Position numbers and translations under genes: made by a program. The notes beneath the pieces are model-generated. The model was not told the DNA's origin, searched no databases, and saw only the letters and a list, made by a program, of their open reading frames with translations. From Tupaia tana (taxonomy: Eukaryota > Chordata > Mammalia > Scandentia > Tupaiidae), in contig JAKSZU010000016.1 in NCBI GenBank assembly GCA_026018925.1, positions 27,246,877 through 27,310,876 of the forward strand: a stretch of 64,000 bases of DNA, given 5' to 3'. Positions 45,261-56,381 of this stretch are shown in pieces. How positions within the stretch are numbered: the stretch's first letter is position 1; each line of letters starts with the position of its first letter.

Positions 45261-45593
45261 ACACACAAAAGCTAATATGGTACAACCAGTTTGAGAAATT
45301 CTCTGGCAGTTTCTTAAAAAGTTAAACAAAATACCTATCATATAAATCACTCATTCTGCTCCTAGGTATTTACCAACATTAATCCACATAAAGGCTTGTA
45401 CATGAATGTACATAGCAAGTTTATTTGTAATATCATCCAAACAGGAAACAACCCAAAGTCTATCAACTGACATGCAGATAAAATGTGGAATACCCAAAAC
45501 AATGGAATATTACTCATCAATAAAAAGGAACTACTGCTATTGCACAGAGGAACATCAAAAGAAAAACAGAGAAATAAGCCAGATATGAAAGGG
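44885..45593 (+). mobile_element. L1 ORF2/3' end, second copy, first part
   Basis: AAAAGCAAATTAAAGCCAC, AAGATACCACTACATACCC, TTCATTCTGCTCCTAGGTATTT-like sequence, CAAACAGGAAACAACCCAAAG and AATGGAATATTACTCATCAA are L1 3' ORF2 strings. It contains a younger (AC)n at 45230-45268. Confidence 0.88.
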
Positions 45594-45677
45594 TATATCC
45601 CACGGGGTTGTTGGAAAACTCATGTCACATTTTTCTATTCAAAAAATGTGTCATGACATTTCTGATGACCCAATATG
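45594..45677. mobile_element. Palindromic mariner-like MITE, copy 3
   Basis: GGGTTGTTGGAAAACTCATG and TCATGACATTTCTGATGACC are diverged versions of the two arms seen at 19311 and 20922. It interrupts the L1 3' end. The ends are approximate because TA dinucleotides are frequent here. Confidence 0.78.
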
Positions 45678-46195
45678 TGGGTCCATTTATAGAACATCTT
45701 AGAAAATAAATAAATAATCTCTGGTGACTGAAAGTAGACCACTGGTTGGCTGGGGTCATGAGTGAGACAGAGGATTTCAAAGGGGCATGAGGAGTCTTTT
45801 GGGAGTGATGGAAATTTCTGTCTTTTTTTTGTTTGTTTGACAGAGGACACATGAGTTCACCAGCGAGAGAAAGCACCCCAATGGAACATAATCACATCAC
45901 AACCCTTTTCCTTCATTTCTCCATCCTGTCCGAATCTTGGGCATGTATGCACAGTGTGCTTCTCAAGTCACTGGCGCCAGGATTTGAACCAAGGTAAACT
46001 ATATAGGCTCCAACTCCTTATCCACTGCACAAACCACTGTACTACAGGACCAGCCCCAAATTTCTGTATCTCAATTGTGGAGGTAGTTTCATGAGCTTTA
46101 TTTCCTCACGTTCATCATTGAATTGCTCAGTATAAATAGATGGAGTAAATTGTAAGTAAATTATATCTCAATAAAGCTGATTTTTTAAAAAGTAG
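45678..46195 (+). mobile_element. L1 3' end, second copy, last part (interrupted)
   Basis: GACTGAAAGTAGACCACTGG, GGCTGGGGTCATGAGTGAG, TTGGGAGTGATGGAAATTTC, then after the SINE CTGTATCTCAATTGTGGAGG and ATTATATCTCAATAAAGCTG. This completes the L1 that began at 44885. Confidence 0.85.
45822..46055 (-). mobile_element. Old SINE-A-type copy inside L1
   Basis: GAAATTTCTGT at about 45810 and AAATTTCTGT at about 46057 flank it. GTTTGACAGAGGACACATGA, CACAACCCTTTTCCTTC and a degraded head (GGGGCTGGTCCTGTAGTACA on the minus strand). Confidence 0.8.
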
Positions 46196-46755
46196 TGATA
46201 ACTAATGAAAAAAAGAATTAATACAAGATAACATTTGTAATTAGCATATCCAGTATTTGTGTAAACAGTACTTCTAAACTGCATAACAATGCATGTACAC
46301 ACACAGTTCATTCCTTTGGTAGTTCAAACATTATTGACTCTAGATCAGGATGTTTGATGAATTTGCCTGACAAACTTCATATAGAGTCCCCAAAAGATTC
46401 ATCTGACCCTAATTCTTCTCTGAATTATTATAAATTCTCAATGAGTGTGGTCCATATTAATGAGGTTCTTATAAAACTGCAAGAGGCAGGAGGCTCTTGA
46501 TATTATGGAAAAGCTCAGGGAGAGTTGGGATAGCTGACAATATGGCTTCCAAGTTTTCTTCTAAGTTTGGTCTGTTCTAGACACTTTTATGCTATCAAGC
46601 CAACCCATCTATACATAAACTTTTGCTGGTAAGTATACAACAAAGTTCCTTAGAAAGGCAAAATTTAAACTGCTTGAACTTCATCTCATAAAACTAAAGA
46701 CCATCTGTTAAGACATACTTATAAAATGATAAAGATATCCATAAAGAAATTGGGA

Positions 46756-47017
46756 AAGAGATCAGCAGATGGTGTAATGGTTACATTGCTGGACTCGCAT
46801 GTAGTTGAGTGTGGTTTGAGCCCCAGACCAGTGATTTAAAACTCATGCAGGGCACATGTGCATGCATGCCCAAAATCTCAAGAGGAGAGGGGAAGAGAAG
46901 GGGCTGGGGCATGGCCATCGCCCCAGGGGGTAATTTCTTGCTTTCTGTCTCTGTTTCTCCAGTAAGTGCACTCACCCTATTGCAAAAATCTCTCTTAAAA
47001 AAAAAAAAAAAGAAAAG
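46756..47017 (+). mobile_element. SINE-A copy
   Basis: GATCAGCAGATGGTGTAATGG, GGTTTGAGCCC, ATGTGCATGCATGCCC and CACCCTATTGCAAAAATC, then A15. AAAGAAATTGGGA and AAAGAAATTGAGA flank it. Confidence 0.92.
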
Positions 47018-47029
47018 AAATTGAGATAT

Positions 47030-47215
47030 ATTGAAAGTCTACTATTTGTCACAGACTATTTTTTCTACATTTTTTCTCATTTCTATAGTCCCCTAATATA
47101 AATATTTTTACTATCCTCATTTTTTTTTCATTATAGAAACTGACTCAGAGAGACCCAGTTATCTGCCCAGGTTCATCCAGCTAATAAGAGGAAGAGCTGA
47201 GATTTACATATTTGA
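47030..47215 (-). mobile_element. MIR fragment
   Basis: TCATTATAGAAACTGACTCAG, CAGTTATCTGCCCAGGTTC, CATCCAGCTAATAAGAGG and GAGCTGAGATTTACATATTT in MIR reverse order. Confidence 0.75.
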
Positions 47216-47410
47216 GGTAATTTATCAGATATTTAGTAATGGTTCCATGGATTCAAGTATTAGTACTTTTTGCACCAATCAAAAAGCACACTGTTAAATC
47301 CATGGCTGATATTTTGTGGGGCTTTTGCTTGCCACCAAAATGTCATTTTCTTCCCATTAGACAATCAACACTTGATGGAGAAATGATCAATCTGCATAAG
47401 TGTAAACTCT

Positions 47411-47626
47411 AGGACCACCCCAGTGATGCAGTAGGTAGCAAACTGAACTGCAGTGCTTAAAGTCATATGGTTGACCAAGGGTTTGGATCCTTGAATCAAC
47501 CTGAAAACATACTGGGAATGTGCATGTGTGCCCAAGAGCCTAACAAATTGGAGGGATGGGGAAAGGAGTTCATGGCATGAAAGGACCTTGTTGAGGGTAC
47601 TACTCTCTTTCTTTCTCATGTTTGCA

Positions 47627-47661
<35 letters not shown>

Positions 47662-47670
47662 AAAAAAAAA
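47411..47670 (+). mobile_element. SINE-D copy (clearest example)
   Basis: tRNA-like AGGACCACCCCAGTGATGC and GTAGGTAGCAAACTGAACTG are followed by GGTTTGGATCC (B-box-like), GTGCATGTGTGCCCAAGAGC, GGACCTTGTTGAGGGTACTA and TCTCATGTTTGCAC with an A-rich tail of about 32. Shares only general layout with SINE-A. Confidence 0.8.
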
Positions 47671-47675
47671 CAACT

Positions 47676-49056
47676 TTAAAAAAGAGTACACACTATGTAA
47701 AACAAAGTCACAAGAGCTTCCAGGAAATGTCTACAAATTTGGGAAGAACTATTGCTCTCTAAGAAAAATCAGAAATATGACAAATTGTATAACAAACAGA
47801 AGAACAAGAACCAGGAAAGATTGCACCTAGTTAACTGGGGAGTTCATATGAAACCAAGCAGCCAAAAAATTGACTTAAAGTTAGTCTCATGGCTAACTGT
47901 AACAAATCTGTAAAGTTGCTAGTCAGCACATAAGATCGCCATTTGACAGAGAAAAATCATACATATGCTTCTAGTTTGGACACCTATAAAATATTTACAC
48001 AAAAATGTCATAACCTACTAAAATATTTTAATGATATTAAAGAATTAAATAATGCAGTGGTGAATACTTATTTACATCCTAACATGATCCCAAGTTAAAA
48101 TGTTGTTCAAATATTCACAAGAAAAGGAAAAATACATGAAAATAAATTGTTAGCTTAACCATGAATTCTTTTACATCCCTTTGGCAATCCAAAGTCTGAA
48201 ATCATTAATACATAATGAAATTAAGTACACATTCTGATCTTCATTAAAAACCCATTTTAGTCATTAAGCTTAATAATAGGGTATTCTAGAATTTATTTAC
48301 TCAGGTAATGGTTAAAGCATAACACTCTGACACAGAATCCATCCCTTAATTCTAACAAATGTAGTCCTGATACTTCTAAGAATTTTATCACTAAGGGTAC
48401 TGCACTTATGCAAAGGGGGGAAGCTAATTTCATCTTAAAATTTTAAAAGTTCAAGTAAAGTTTCCATGTGAATATTCATTCAGCTTTCTTATTTCTCTCC
48501 TCCCTGGCAATCTCCAGCGTTAATGGGATGCATAAAAAATCTAATGGGAATGATAATGTCATGGTCTCACTCTAGCTAGACTTTTCTTAGGTTCTGGCAT
48601 GAATCCCCATTTCAATCACATGTGCACTTATCTGCCAGAGGAAGAGTGGAAGGAAGGTAGAGCACACAGCTACCATCTGCTTCCCTCCCCCGGCACCCCT
48701 AGAAATGAAGACAAGGGTGGGAGTTTCTCCTAGAGACAAGAGCAAAGTGTGCTTCACAGTGGGCCCACTGAAGTGTGTTCCGTCAACAGCGTTTGGACCT
48801 GGCACATTCGAAAGCAGCAGGGGGCCACAGTCAGGGCTTCAAGGGTCCAGTTCAGCCCAGCAGCTGCAGACTACACCAAGAGAGGCCCTAGGCTCCTGCA
48901 TGCAGCACACTCTCTGTAGATGGTCAGGCTTCCCCAGTCTCACGGTCTCTCCACCCAGTACTGTCCTATCCAGCCCACTACATTCATTTCTTTTACTGCC
49001 CAGACCCTGTAGGCATTGCAGTTCGCAACCCTGCCCTGTACTCATCAATAAAACAA
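47676..49056. other. SINE-poor sequence 3' of the exon
   Basis: No lineage SINE and no confident old repeat in nearly 1.4 kb of intron after the donor site. The 48600-49030 part is more GC-rich. This spacing is common near exons. Confidence 0.55.
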
Positions 49057-49199
<143 letters not shown>

Positions 49200-49508
49200 T
49201 CATCACAACAAAAAGTGGCAAGATAGCATCTGAACTCCTTAATACAACATTGAAAACTCTTCACAAACTTTTAGCAGAATGCTCTTCTGCCTTCCTAAAC
49301 TCTACACCCTATAATTTAGCGTTTGTGGATTGACTATTGTTGCTTCATGTATCTCCCAGCCTGAGATTTATATGAATTCAGAAATGGGCCAAACTGGTCA
49401 ATATCTTCACAGGGCCTAAATCAGATGGCTGAGCCCCTGGGCAGAATGTAATCACCCTCTTCTGTCAGCTCAAAATGGGCCTTATACACTGGCCCACACA
49501 GGTCATCG

Positions 49509-49641
49509 TACAAGAGGTCTTCAAAAGGTTCGTGGAAAATAACATGAAAAAATTAGAGGTCTGGATTTCAAAAATTTTTGCACCAAAATAAATGTATACT
49601 TTAATTCTACTTTTCCATGAACTTTTTAAAGCCCCTTCATA
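49509..49641. mobile_element. Second palindromic mariner-like element
   Basis: Left arm GGTCTTCAAAAGGTTCGTGG and right arm CCATGAACTTTTTAAAGCCC are imperfect reverse complements, with TA at both outer ends. Length is about 130 bp. It differs from the 72-84 bp family. Resembles a mammalian mariner-derived MITE. Confidence 0.75.
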
Positions 49642-50066
49642 GGCATATCCATTTCCTCTAATAGGCTATATATTCTGGGAAGCAGTTTTACTGTCATGTT
49701 TCTAAATTCAATGTATGTGAAGGAAAACCAGCCTGACCCCTGCACTGAGATTCATGTTGCCTCACCCCCACCAAATGTCTATCAGTTTTGCAAGTCAACT
49801 AGACCAAGGACATTCATAGTGTAGTTCTCAAACAGGCAGCACCAGTCTCTCCAGGAAGATATGCACATTCTCTAGCCCCACCACCCATACAGAATCAGAA
49901 TCTCCAAGGGCAGGGAACAGGAATCTGGGTTTTAACAAGATCCTCAGGAGGTGAGGATGCAAAGAATAGAGCTCAAGAAATGCTGTATTAGATCAATGCT
50001 TCCTAAATGTCAATGTGTCAATGAATCACCTGGGGATCTGGTTACAATGCAGATGCTATTCAGTAG

Positions 50067-50442
50067 ATGGCTTAGTCCATTATTGCATTGCCAATGGAAA
50101 TACCTGAGACTGGATGATTTGTAAAGAATTCTGACAGCTGGACGTTCCGAATACAACATGGCCAATGGAACCACAGAGGATGGCAGGTGAGTAAGCAGAG
50201 AGAATAAGCTATGGGCAGTTTTCTCTCTTTTATAGCAGCCAGCTCTCAAGAGGACTAACCCCTTCTCATGAGAGCTAGAACACCCTGGGTCTGGTGAAAT
50301 GACATGAGTCTGTTCCCTAGAAGATAATCTCCATGATGTGATCATCATGATCCACTCACCACCCACTAGGTCTCACCACTGCCCAACATCAAATTCAAAA
50401 CATGAAATTTTGAGGGACAAACCATTATCCAAACCCTAACAG
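50067..50442 (-). mobile_element. MaLR-type solo LTR (MST/THE1-like)
   Basis: TTAGTCCATTATTGCATTGCC, AATACCTGAGACTGGATGAT, TCTCATGAGAGCTAGAAC, CACCCACTAGGTCTCACC and ACCATTATCCAAACCCTAAC are in the reverse order of MaLR LTRs. No internal ERV genes. The 49642-50066 interval is unassigned. Confidence 0.72.
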
Positions 50443-50495
50443 TGAGGCTAGGGCAAGGCCTTTGGGCCTGCCTTTCTGACCAGCTCCCAGGAGAT

Positions 50496-50543
50496 GTTGT
50501 TGCTGCTGCTGCTGCTGCTGTTCCTGCTCCTGTTGCTGTTCTG
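50496..50543. repeat. (CTG)n trinucleotide tract, impure
   Basis: GTTGTT then about six uninterrupted GCT units, followed by TTC/TGC/TCC variants ending GTTGCTGTTCTG. Intronic here. On the transcribed minus strand it reads CAG. Confidence 0.9.
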
Positions 50544-50593
50544 TGGCCCATATTCTGAGTAGCAAGGTCCCGACTAAACAATCAACTGAGAAT

Positions 50594-50886
50594 GGCCCAG
50601 CCACAGCAGCTGCACTGCTAAGATGCTGTATCCCATAAGCTGGGACCACATAGGAGGCCGAGGTTCAGTTCCCAATCCAACCTAAAGGCTAGGTGCAGAA
50701 GCCTGTGCCTGTAATTCCAGGCTGAGGCAGGACTGTGAGCTGAAGGCTCAGAGAAACCCTGTCTAAAAAAAACGCAGGCATGGTGGTGCATATCTGTGGT
50801 CCCAGCTGGGAGGGAGAGGCAGGAGAATCATGACATGGCAAGATCCCGTCTTTAATAAACAAACAAACAAACAGAAAAAAGAATAA
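50594..50886 (+). mobile_element. tRNA/7SL chimeric SINE (tree-shrew Tu-II-like layout)
   Basis: The 5' part is tRNA-like: GCACTGCTAAGATGCTG, then GAGGTTCAGTTCCCAATCC as a B box. It runs into 7SL-derived sequence: GGCTAGGTGCAGAAGCCTGT, GCCTGTAATTCCAGGCTGAG, AGAAACCCTGTCTA8. A second 7SL-like unit follows: GCATGGTGGTGCATATCTGT, GGTCCCAGCTGGGAGGGAG, GGCAGGAGAATCATG and AAGATCCCGTCT, then an (AAAC)n tail. Both 7SL units lack most of the Alu middle. A tRNA plus Alu-related composite is what I recall for Tu type II of Tupaia, but I cannot compare sequences. Confidence 0.75.
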
Positions 50887-51057
50887 CCAAGAGAGAAAGA
50901 AGCAGCCTAATTCTAGCCCCTAGAACTATTATTAAGAGCAATTTGAAGAATCATTTCATTATTCAATGAGGTAATTAGCTCTTACAACAATCCTTTCACC
51001 AAAATGACTACCGAACGATTTAAAAACAAGCATGCAATATGCAGATTCCTGTAAACC

Positions 51058-51146
51058 CCTTGAAAGCAGGGACTATGCTATTCATTTTGTCTCCCCCTTG
51101 TGCCTGGCATAGATCTGTTAATAAATATTCATTGCATAAACGATGT
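51058..51146 (+). mobile_element. L2 3' end
   Basis: GAAAGCAGGGACTATGCTATTC, TGTCTCCCCCTTGTGCCTGG and AATAAATATTCATTGCAT match the terminal L2 segment. Confidence 0.72.
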
Positions 51147-51667
51147 TATTTAAAGGTTGTTGCCACTAAACAGCAAGAACCAACACTACTTAACTAGGAA
51201 AAATGAAGGTTTTTATTAAGTGTGAGATATCTTCTCTACAAAAAAATTTATAATATGGAATGAGAATCCTATATTCCCTTTGAGTTTAAAGAAGAGAACA
51301 AGAGAATTAACTAAGTGAGGTAATGTTTTGCTTTGAGTTCTACAGCTATTATTAGTTAATGCAGTTGTTTTGTAGGAGCTGAAATTCATATTTCACATGA
51401 TTCAATGGATAGAATCTGAGTATTTGTCAGCAGAGGTTACTACACAAACTGAGCAAAATAGTATCAGCAATATATTCTATGAACCAAATCAACAATGCTA
51501 CCAAAGACTCCAAAAGAGGTCAATTTGGAACTGCCAAGGTCCTAGGTAGTCATAAAATTATTATTATTAGATGTACATGGAAGAATGTGACCATAATAAG
51601 TATTTATCATATACTTGTTACATATCATATATCAAGTATACATCATGGGTTTTCCTTTAGTAAGTTT

Positions 51668-51673
51668 TATATA

Positions 51674-51712
<39 letters not shown>

Positions 51713-51713
51713 T
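51668..51713. repeat. (TA)n microsatellite
   Basis: About 22 TA units with one AC interruption. The 51147-51667 interval before it is unassigned. Confidence 0.92.
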
Positions 51714-51802
51714 CATTGGAATTAATCACATGGACACAAATGGAGAGTTAATTCAGGGCCTAGGATGTGGGAAAATAAGAGAAATAGGATTACATGAATT
51801 GG

Positions 51803-51958
51803 TTGCCAGATAAAATGCAGGGTATGCAGTTACATTTAAATTGCAGATAAACAATAAATATTGTTTTAGTGTAAGTATGTCCCAAAGACATACTCTTTAT
51901 CTGAAATTCAAATGTAACTGGGCACTCTGCATTTTCATATGCTAAATCTGATCACCCT
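51803..51958. mobile_element. MER53-like palindromic DNA transposon
   Basis: The arms GTTGCCAGATAAAATGCAGG / CAGATAAACAATAAATA and TTTATCTGAAATTCAAATGT / TGCTAAATCTGATCACCCT are inverted relative to each other around GTAAGTATGTCCC. It has no coding capacity. The name is from memory. Confidence 0.6.
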
Positions 51959-52330
51959 AGTTACACAAATCAGTCAGCCAGCCTCTAAACTGGGTTTAGA
52001 GATTGGCACCCGCTGTCCTAGCTCCCAGTGGAGGTGAGCCAGGAAGACAGTCTGAACCAAGAGTTCAGTCATTAATGTAGCTTTGACACAGACAAAGAAT
52101 CTATATGTAGAGAGCAGGGCCCAGCGGAAGTAGCAGAACTGAGATGAGACTACGATGCCCTCCTTGGATGTATGGGATAGAGAAGATACAGCCTATTTGA
52201 CCTGCAATGTCTTACATGAGTGTCAATCAGAAATTAATTTTGATCCACTGGAACATTCCTGAGAGGTACTGCAGACAGTGGGGACAGTCCCCAAATAAGT
52301 CTTAAAGTGGCTGTTAAGATCCTTTCACTA

Positions 52331-52422
52331 GGGCTGCAGGTGGTGTGGTGGTTAAGGGCTCTGGACTCCCACATGGCCAACCGCGGTTTAAGTCCCAGAC
52401 CCAGTGGCTTGCTTTCTCACTT

Positions 52423-52453
<31 letters not shown>

Positions 52454-52521
52454 GGACAAATTAAAAATAAATAAATGAATAAATAAATAAAGTTAAATTA
52501 AATAATTCTTTGAAAAAAATA
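52331..52521 (+). mobile_element. SINE-B copy
   Basis: GGGCTGCAGGTGGTGTGGTGG, GGTTTAAGTCCC, AGTGGCTTGCTTTCTCAC, CT tract, A/T-rich tail. ATCCTTTCACTA and ATCCTTTTACTAAC flank it. Confidence 0.93.
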
Positions 52522-52659
52522 TCCTTTTACTAACTATCCCTCTTAACTAACATGCCAATAAATCAAGCAATCAACAGTCACTGAGTTTCTGCTATGTGTC
52601 TGGAAGGATATAAGAAAAATGTAAAACAAAATTTTGCCCTCAGAAAGTTTATCACCTAG

Positions 52660-52746
52660 GGACCAGCAGATGATGTAATGGTTATGTTGCTGGACTCCCA
52701 CGTAATTGACCACAGTTCAAATCCCAGACCCAGTGTCTTAAAACAC

Positions 52747-52788
<42 letters not shown>

Positions 52789-52955
52789 TGTGTGTGTGTG
52801 CATGCCCAAAATCCTGAGAAGAGAATAGAGGAGAAGGAATTGTAGCATGACCATGCCCCTGGGGGGTGATTTTTTGCTTTATGTCTGTCTCTCTGTGTCT
52901 CCAGCGAGTGCATGTGCTCTATAGCAAAAATATCTCTTAAAAAAATTGTTAAAAA
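52660..52955 (+). mobile_element. SINE-A copy with (GT)n expansion
   Basis: TATCACCTAG on both sides is the target duplication. Head GGGACCAGCAGATGATGTAA. The GTGCGTGCGTG segment has grown into (GT)n at 52748-52800, as (CA)n did in the copy at 41173. Confidence 0.93.
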
Positions 52956-52964
52956 TAAAAAACC

Positions 52965-53474
52965 TTATCACCTAGATGGAGAGACCCATGAAGCAATTAA
53001 AAAAAAGTTAAATGCTAAACTCTGCAGAATTGCTTTTAAATGTAGGAAATCTGGGCCCTATATAATTTTGACCTATAGGATCAGAATTAAGGGGAAAGTC
53101 TCAAGAAAATGCCAGGGTTATGCTGGGATGGGTAATGTCTGAATAAGCATACTTGAGAAATTTCAAACAAATCAAAAAATGGCCTCTTGACTCTCTTAAG
53201 AAAAGTGGTTTAATTAACTTGGAGCTGTGAGAACATGGTAAAAGAAAACATTCTGGCCTCCCACACCTGTTCTCAGGTACCTTCTTCCACCCTCAGATTC
53301 CTTACAATATACAAAAACTGAAGTTAAAATTTCAACATTATTTTAGTACAGAGGTTATTTTCACAAAATGCCACCTGACTATCCACACACTTCTAGGAGA
53401 GGGCACAAATGTTAGCTGAGGATATAGTTCATGCAAATGCTCACTGTGGAAGGCTGTATATGAGATTTTGTATA
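52965..53474. other. Unassigned intronic stretch
   Basis: No repeat or exon was recognised. Confidence 0.5.
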
Positions 53475-53488
53475 AAAAACACTGTCAA

Positions 53489-53745
53489 GGGACCAGCAGT
53501 TAGCGTAATGGCTATGTCACTGGACTTCCATGTAGTCGACCGCGGTTTCAGTCCCAGACCCTGTGGCTTAAACTCATGCTGGGTGTGTGTGCGTGCGTGC
53601 CCAAGATCCCGAGAGGAGAATGGAGGAGAAGGGAGTGCAGCGTGGCCATCCCCCCTGGGGGGTGATTTCTTGCTTTCTCTCTCTCTTTCTCTCTCTTTCT
53701 GGCAAGTGCACGTGCCTTGTAGCAAAAACTTCTCCAAAAAAAGAA
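53489..53745 (+). mobile_element. SINE-A copy with perfect 15-bp target duplication
   Basis: AAAAAACACTGTCAA is exact at 53474-53488 and 53746-53760. Head GGGACCAGCAGTTAGCGTAA, C6-T-G6 at 53650-53662, end GTGCCTTGTAGCAAAAAC. Confidence 0.96.
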
Positions 53746-53822
53746 AAAAAACACTGTCAAATTAAATAATTCTAATTTTCTTGACATTATATTTAAGTTG
53801 TATATAAAAATACATTATATAC

Positions 53823-53843
53823 TTATATGTACATATATGTGTG

Positions 53844-53877
<34 letters not shown>

Positions 53878-53899
53878 GTGTATATAGTGTATATAGTGT
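53823..53899. repeat. (TA)n tract with TATATAGTG satellite edge
   Basis: Alternating TA at 53849-53877 is followed by three near-identical TATATAGTG(T) units. 53900-54394 is unassigned AT-rich DNA. Confidence 0.9.
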
Positions 53900-54394
53900 T
53901 CTAAGATAATTTAAAATTCCCAAAAATTTATCATAAAATTTTTATCAGCCACATAATAAGTTATTATATTAAACTGATATCTAGCCATATTGCTTTGTCA
54001 GTTATAAATTTTTGTCAAAACATTAACTATGACTATAATCCTAATGTCATGTCCTTAAAAAATTCACACATAAAAAGTTCTCTTACAAATACCAGTTTCT
54101 AAAAATCAAATCACTTAACTAGGTACAATTTTCATTTTCTATATAAACTAATTGGTTTTCTAAACCATTAAACCAAAATTAACCAAAAAAAAAAAAAGTT
54201 TAACAAAATTACATGGTAAATAGCCAATACAATATAATACACCTGAGTTAAAAAATAAAATTAATTAAAAAATATAAATCCAATATCAAACATAACTCAT
54301 AAAATCATTGCCACCTAGTTCTAAGTCCTCCTTATAATTCTTGCTATTAAGTTAACATACTTTAATTATTCCTATTATTGGTCTTTACATTCCC

Positions 54395-54545
54395 TTTTAT
54401 CATTATTCATTTAGTAGGTACTTGTTGGGCACCCACCATGTGCCAGGCATAGTTGTAGGTCCCATGAATCCACAGAGGACAAGCCACAGAAACTGTCTCA
54501 GCCTCATGCAGCTCACCCAGGCTACACAGTGGGAGCCCTCAGTCA
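54395..54545 (-). mobile_element. Ancient L2/MIR-class fragment
   Basis: TTGTTGGGCACCCACCATGTGCCAGGCATAG is the common reverse-strand motif of these families, followed by CTCATGCAGCTCACCCAGGC. Family is uncertain. Confidence 0.5.
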
Positions 54546-54726
54546 GCCTGTCCCAGGTGTACCAGAAGTCAGCCTCCTGGGAGCAGTGGAGGATATGCTT
54601 ATACCCTGTTTCTCTATGTCCTGCAAATATTTACGATGTAATGTCTCTGCTTAGTCTCCTCTTATTGTTGACCAATCCTCCTAAAATATAGTTTATATTC
54701 CACTCTTCTCTCTATTGTCACTCATT

Positions 54727-54963
54727 TTTTGGAAAATTGCCAGAGAACACATGCGCTCACTAGAGAGAAACAGGGAGAGGAGAGAAAGAGAGTATCCCCT
54801 AGTGGGGTGTGATTGTGCCACAGTCCTCTTTCCTACATTTCTCAATCCCATCAAGATTTGAGGCATGCACATGCATTTGCCTGGCATGTTTTTCAGGCCA
54901 CATGGTCGGTCATGTGGGATCGGGCTTCTTTTACCTTTTACTAGGTCATAGGGCTGGCCCTAT
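54727..54963 (-). mobile_element. Old SINE-A copy
   Basis: GCCAGAGAACACATGCGCTC, GCATGCACATGCATTTGCC, TTTCAGGCCACATGG and the reversed head TTAC..TAGGTCATAGGGCTGGCCC. Part of the head is lost. Confidence 0.78.
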
Positions 54964-55139
54964 TTTTCTGTTTGTCCAGACTATAGTATCCAAAACTAAA
55001 AGTAATGATCCCAGTGCAAAACAGAGTATCAAATTATAGTGTAGAACTATTAACAGTCATGAGCTTGATATTATACTTTTGCAAATAAAGTTTAACATTA
55101 AGTTTTTTCTTTTTTCTTTTAAGCAGTTGCATAACTGTC

Positions 55140-55252
55140 AACACATAAGAAATACACTGTTTTATTCACTGCTGTCTCTCCAATGCCAAGAAAAGTGCAT
55201 AGCAGATAGTATATTTGATACATATTTGTTGGAATAAGTGAATGAATGAATA
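55140..55252 (+). mobile_element. L2 3' end
   Basis: TTATTCACTGCTGTCTCTCC, AAAAGTGCATAGCAGATAG and a GTGAATGAATGAA terminus. Confidence 0.72.
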
Positions 55253-55533
55253 TTAAGCTTACAGTCAATTAAATCACCAGGTCACTTTTACTTGAACTTC
55301 TCTCAAACAAGATCTCCTTTCTTACCCTGCCCTTGTGCTTAATCTTCCCCTTCAGTTTATTAAATTCAGTCTTTCTGTGTTCTATTCTGTGCCTCAGACA
55401 ATCAGCAGTATTCTGACTCTTGCTTCTCTCATCTACTGTATTTATCATCCTTCTCTACTTTGGCTATTCTGTATATTTGGCATACATTCATCCCATATGT
55501 CTTTAATTGAGAATCAGAATTCCTGGTACCAGC

Positions 55534-55697
55534 AGATGGCGTGGTGGTTAAGGGTGCTGGACTCCCACACGGCCAACCATGGTTCGAATCCCTGACCTGG
55601 TGGCTTGCTTTCTCACATTCTCTCTCTCTCGTCATAAATAATTTGTTTATTGTAAATAAGTAAATAAATAAAGTTAAATAAAAAATAATTCTTAAAA
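55534..55697 (+). mobile_element. SINE-B copy
   Basis: ACCAGCAGATGGCGTGGTGG, GGTTCGAATCCC (perfect B box), GGTGGCTTGCTTTCTCAC, CT tract, tail AATAAAGTTAAATAAAAAA. AGAATTCCTGG and AGAATTCCTAA flank it. Confidence 0.94.
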
Positions 55698-56285
55698 AAA
55701 AGAAAAAGAATTCCTAATTAAAATTTAAATGGGAAGGTTATATGTCAGAACTCCATGGAATCCCACCAGAGATCCAATCAAAATAACCATGACATTAATA
55801 ATCTGGTTTCATTTGCTGTCTAGTAGCAAACCCAGTAGTATTATCATCTAGCCCACATTTTACCATCCTATCCATAAGGAGACAATTAGGTGCTTTACTG
55901 AAATGATATTCCTCAGCTCTATACATCGCAAATACTGTTTCAAAGGGAAATGGGTTGTTTGGGAAGATTGTCTTAGTAAACCCATGTTAGCTCCTAGCAA
56001 CCACTATAGTCTTTACTAAATGATCACAAACCATCTGCTGAATTTCTCATCCCAGAATTTTGCTGTGCACTGAAGTCAAGCTTTCTAGTCTATAGATCTC
56101 TTCTACACTTTTTTATGTTTAAAAATTTTGACATCATCTCTTACATTGTTTTTGCAAATGTTGCAGCTGTAACTGCTTTGTGATGAGTGCAATTTCCTCA
56201 GTCACCTAAGACGCAACAAATCTAAATCTAGTGATGAACTAGCTTTATAACTTTCTTCAGGCCCTACATACATATGTTTCATATA
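55698..56285. other. Unassigned intronic stretch
   Basis: No repeat or exon was recognised. Confidence 0.5.
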
Positions 56286-56381
56286 TACCATCTATCGAGT
56301 GTTAACTATGTGTCAAGACATATTTTTAATTATTTATTATAAACAACAATCCCAATCCTACAAAGTATTATTTTCCCTTTT
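56286..56381 (-). mobile_element. MIR fragment, first part
   Basis: CGAGTGTTAACTATGTGTCAAG and AACAACAATCCCAATCCTAC fit reversed MIR. It continues at 56638 beyond a young SINE-A. Confidence 0.65.

Noticed and set aside
50496-50649. Poly-glutamine protein in an open frame over the CAG tract
   Set aside because: The frame is short, intronic and caused only by the trinucleotide tract.
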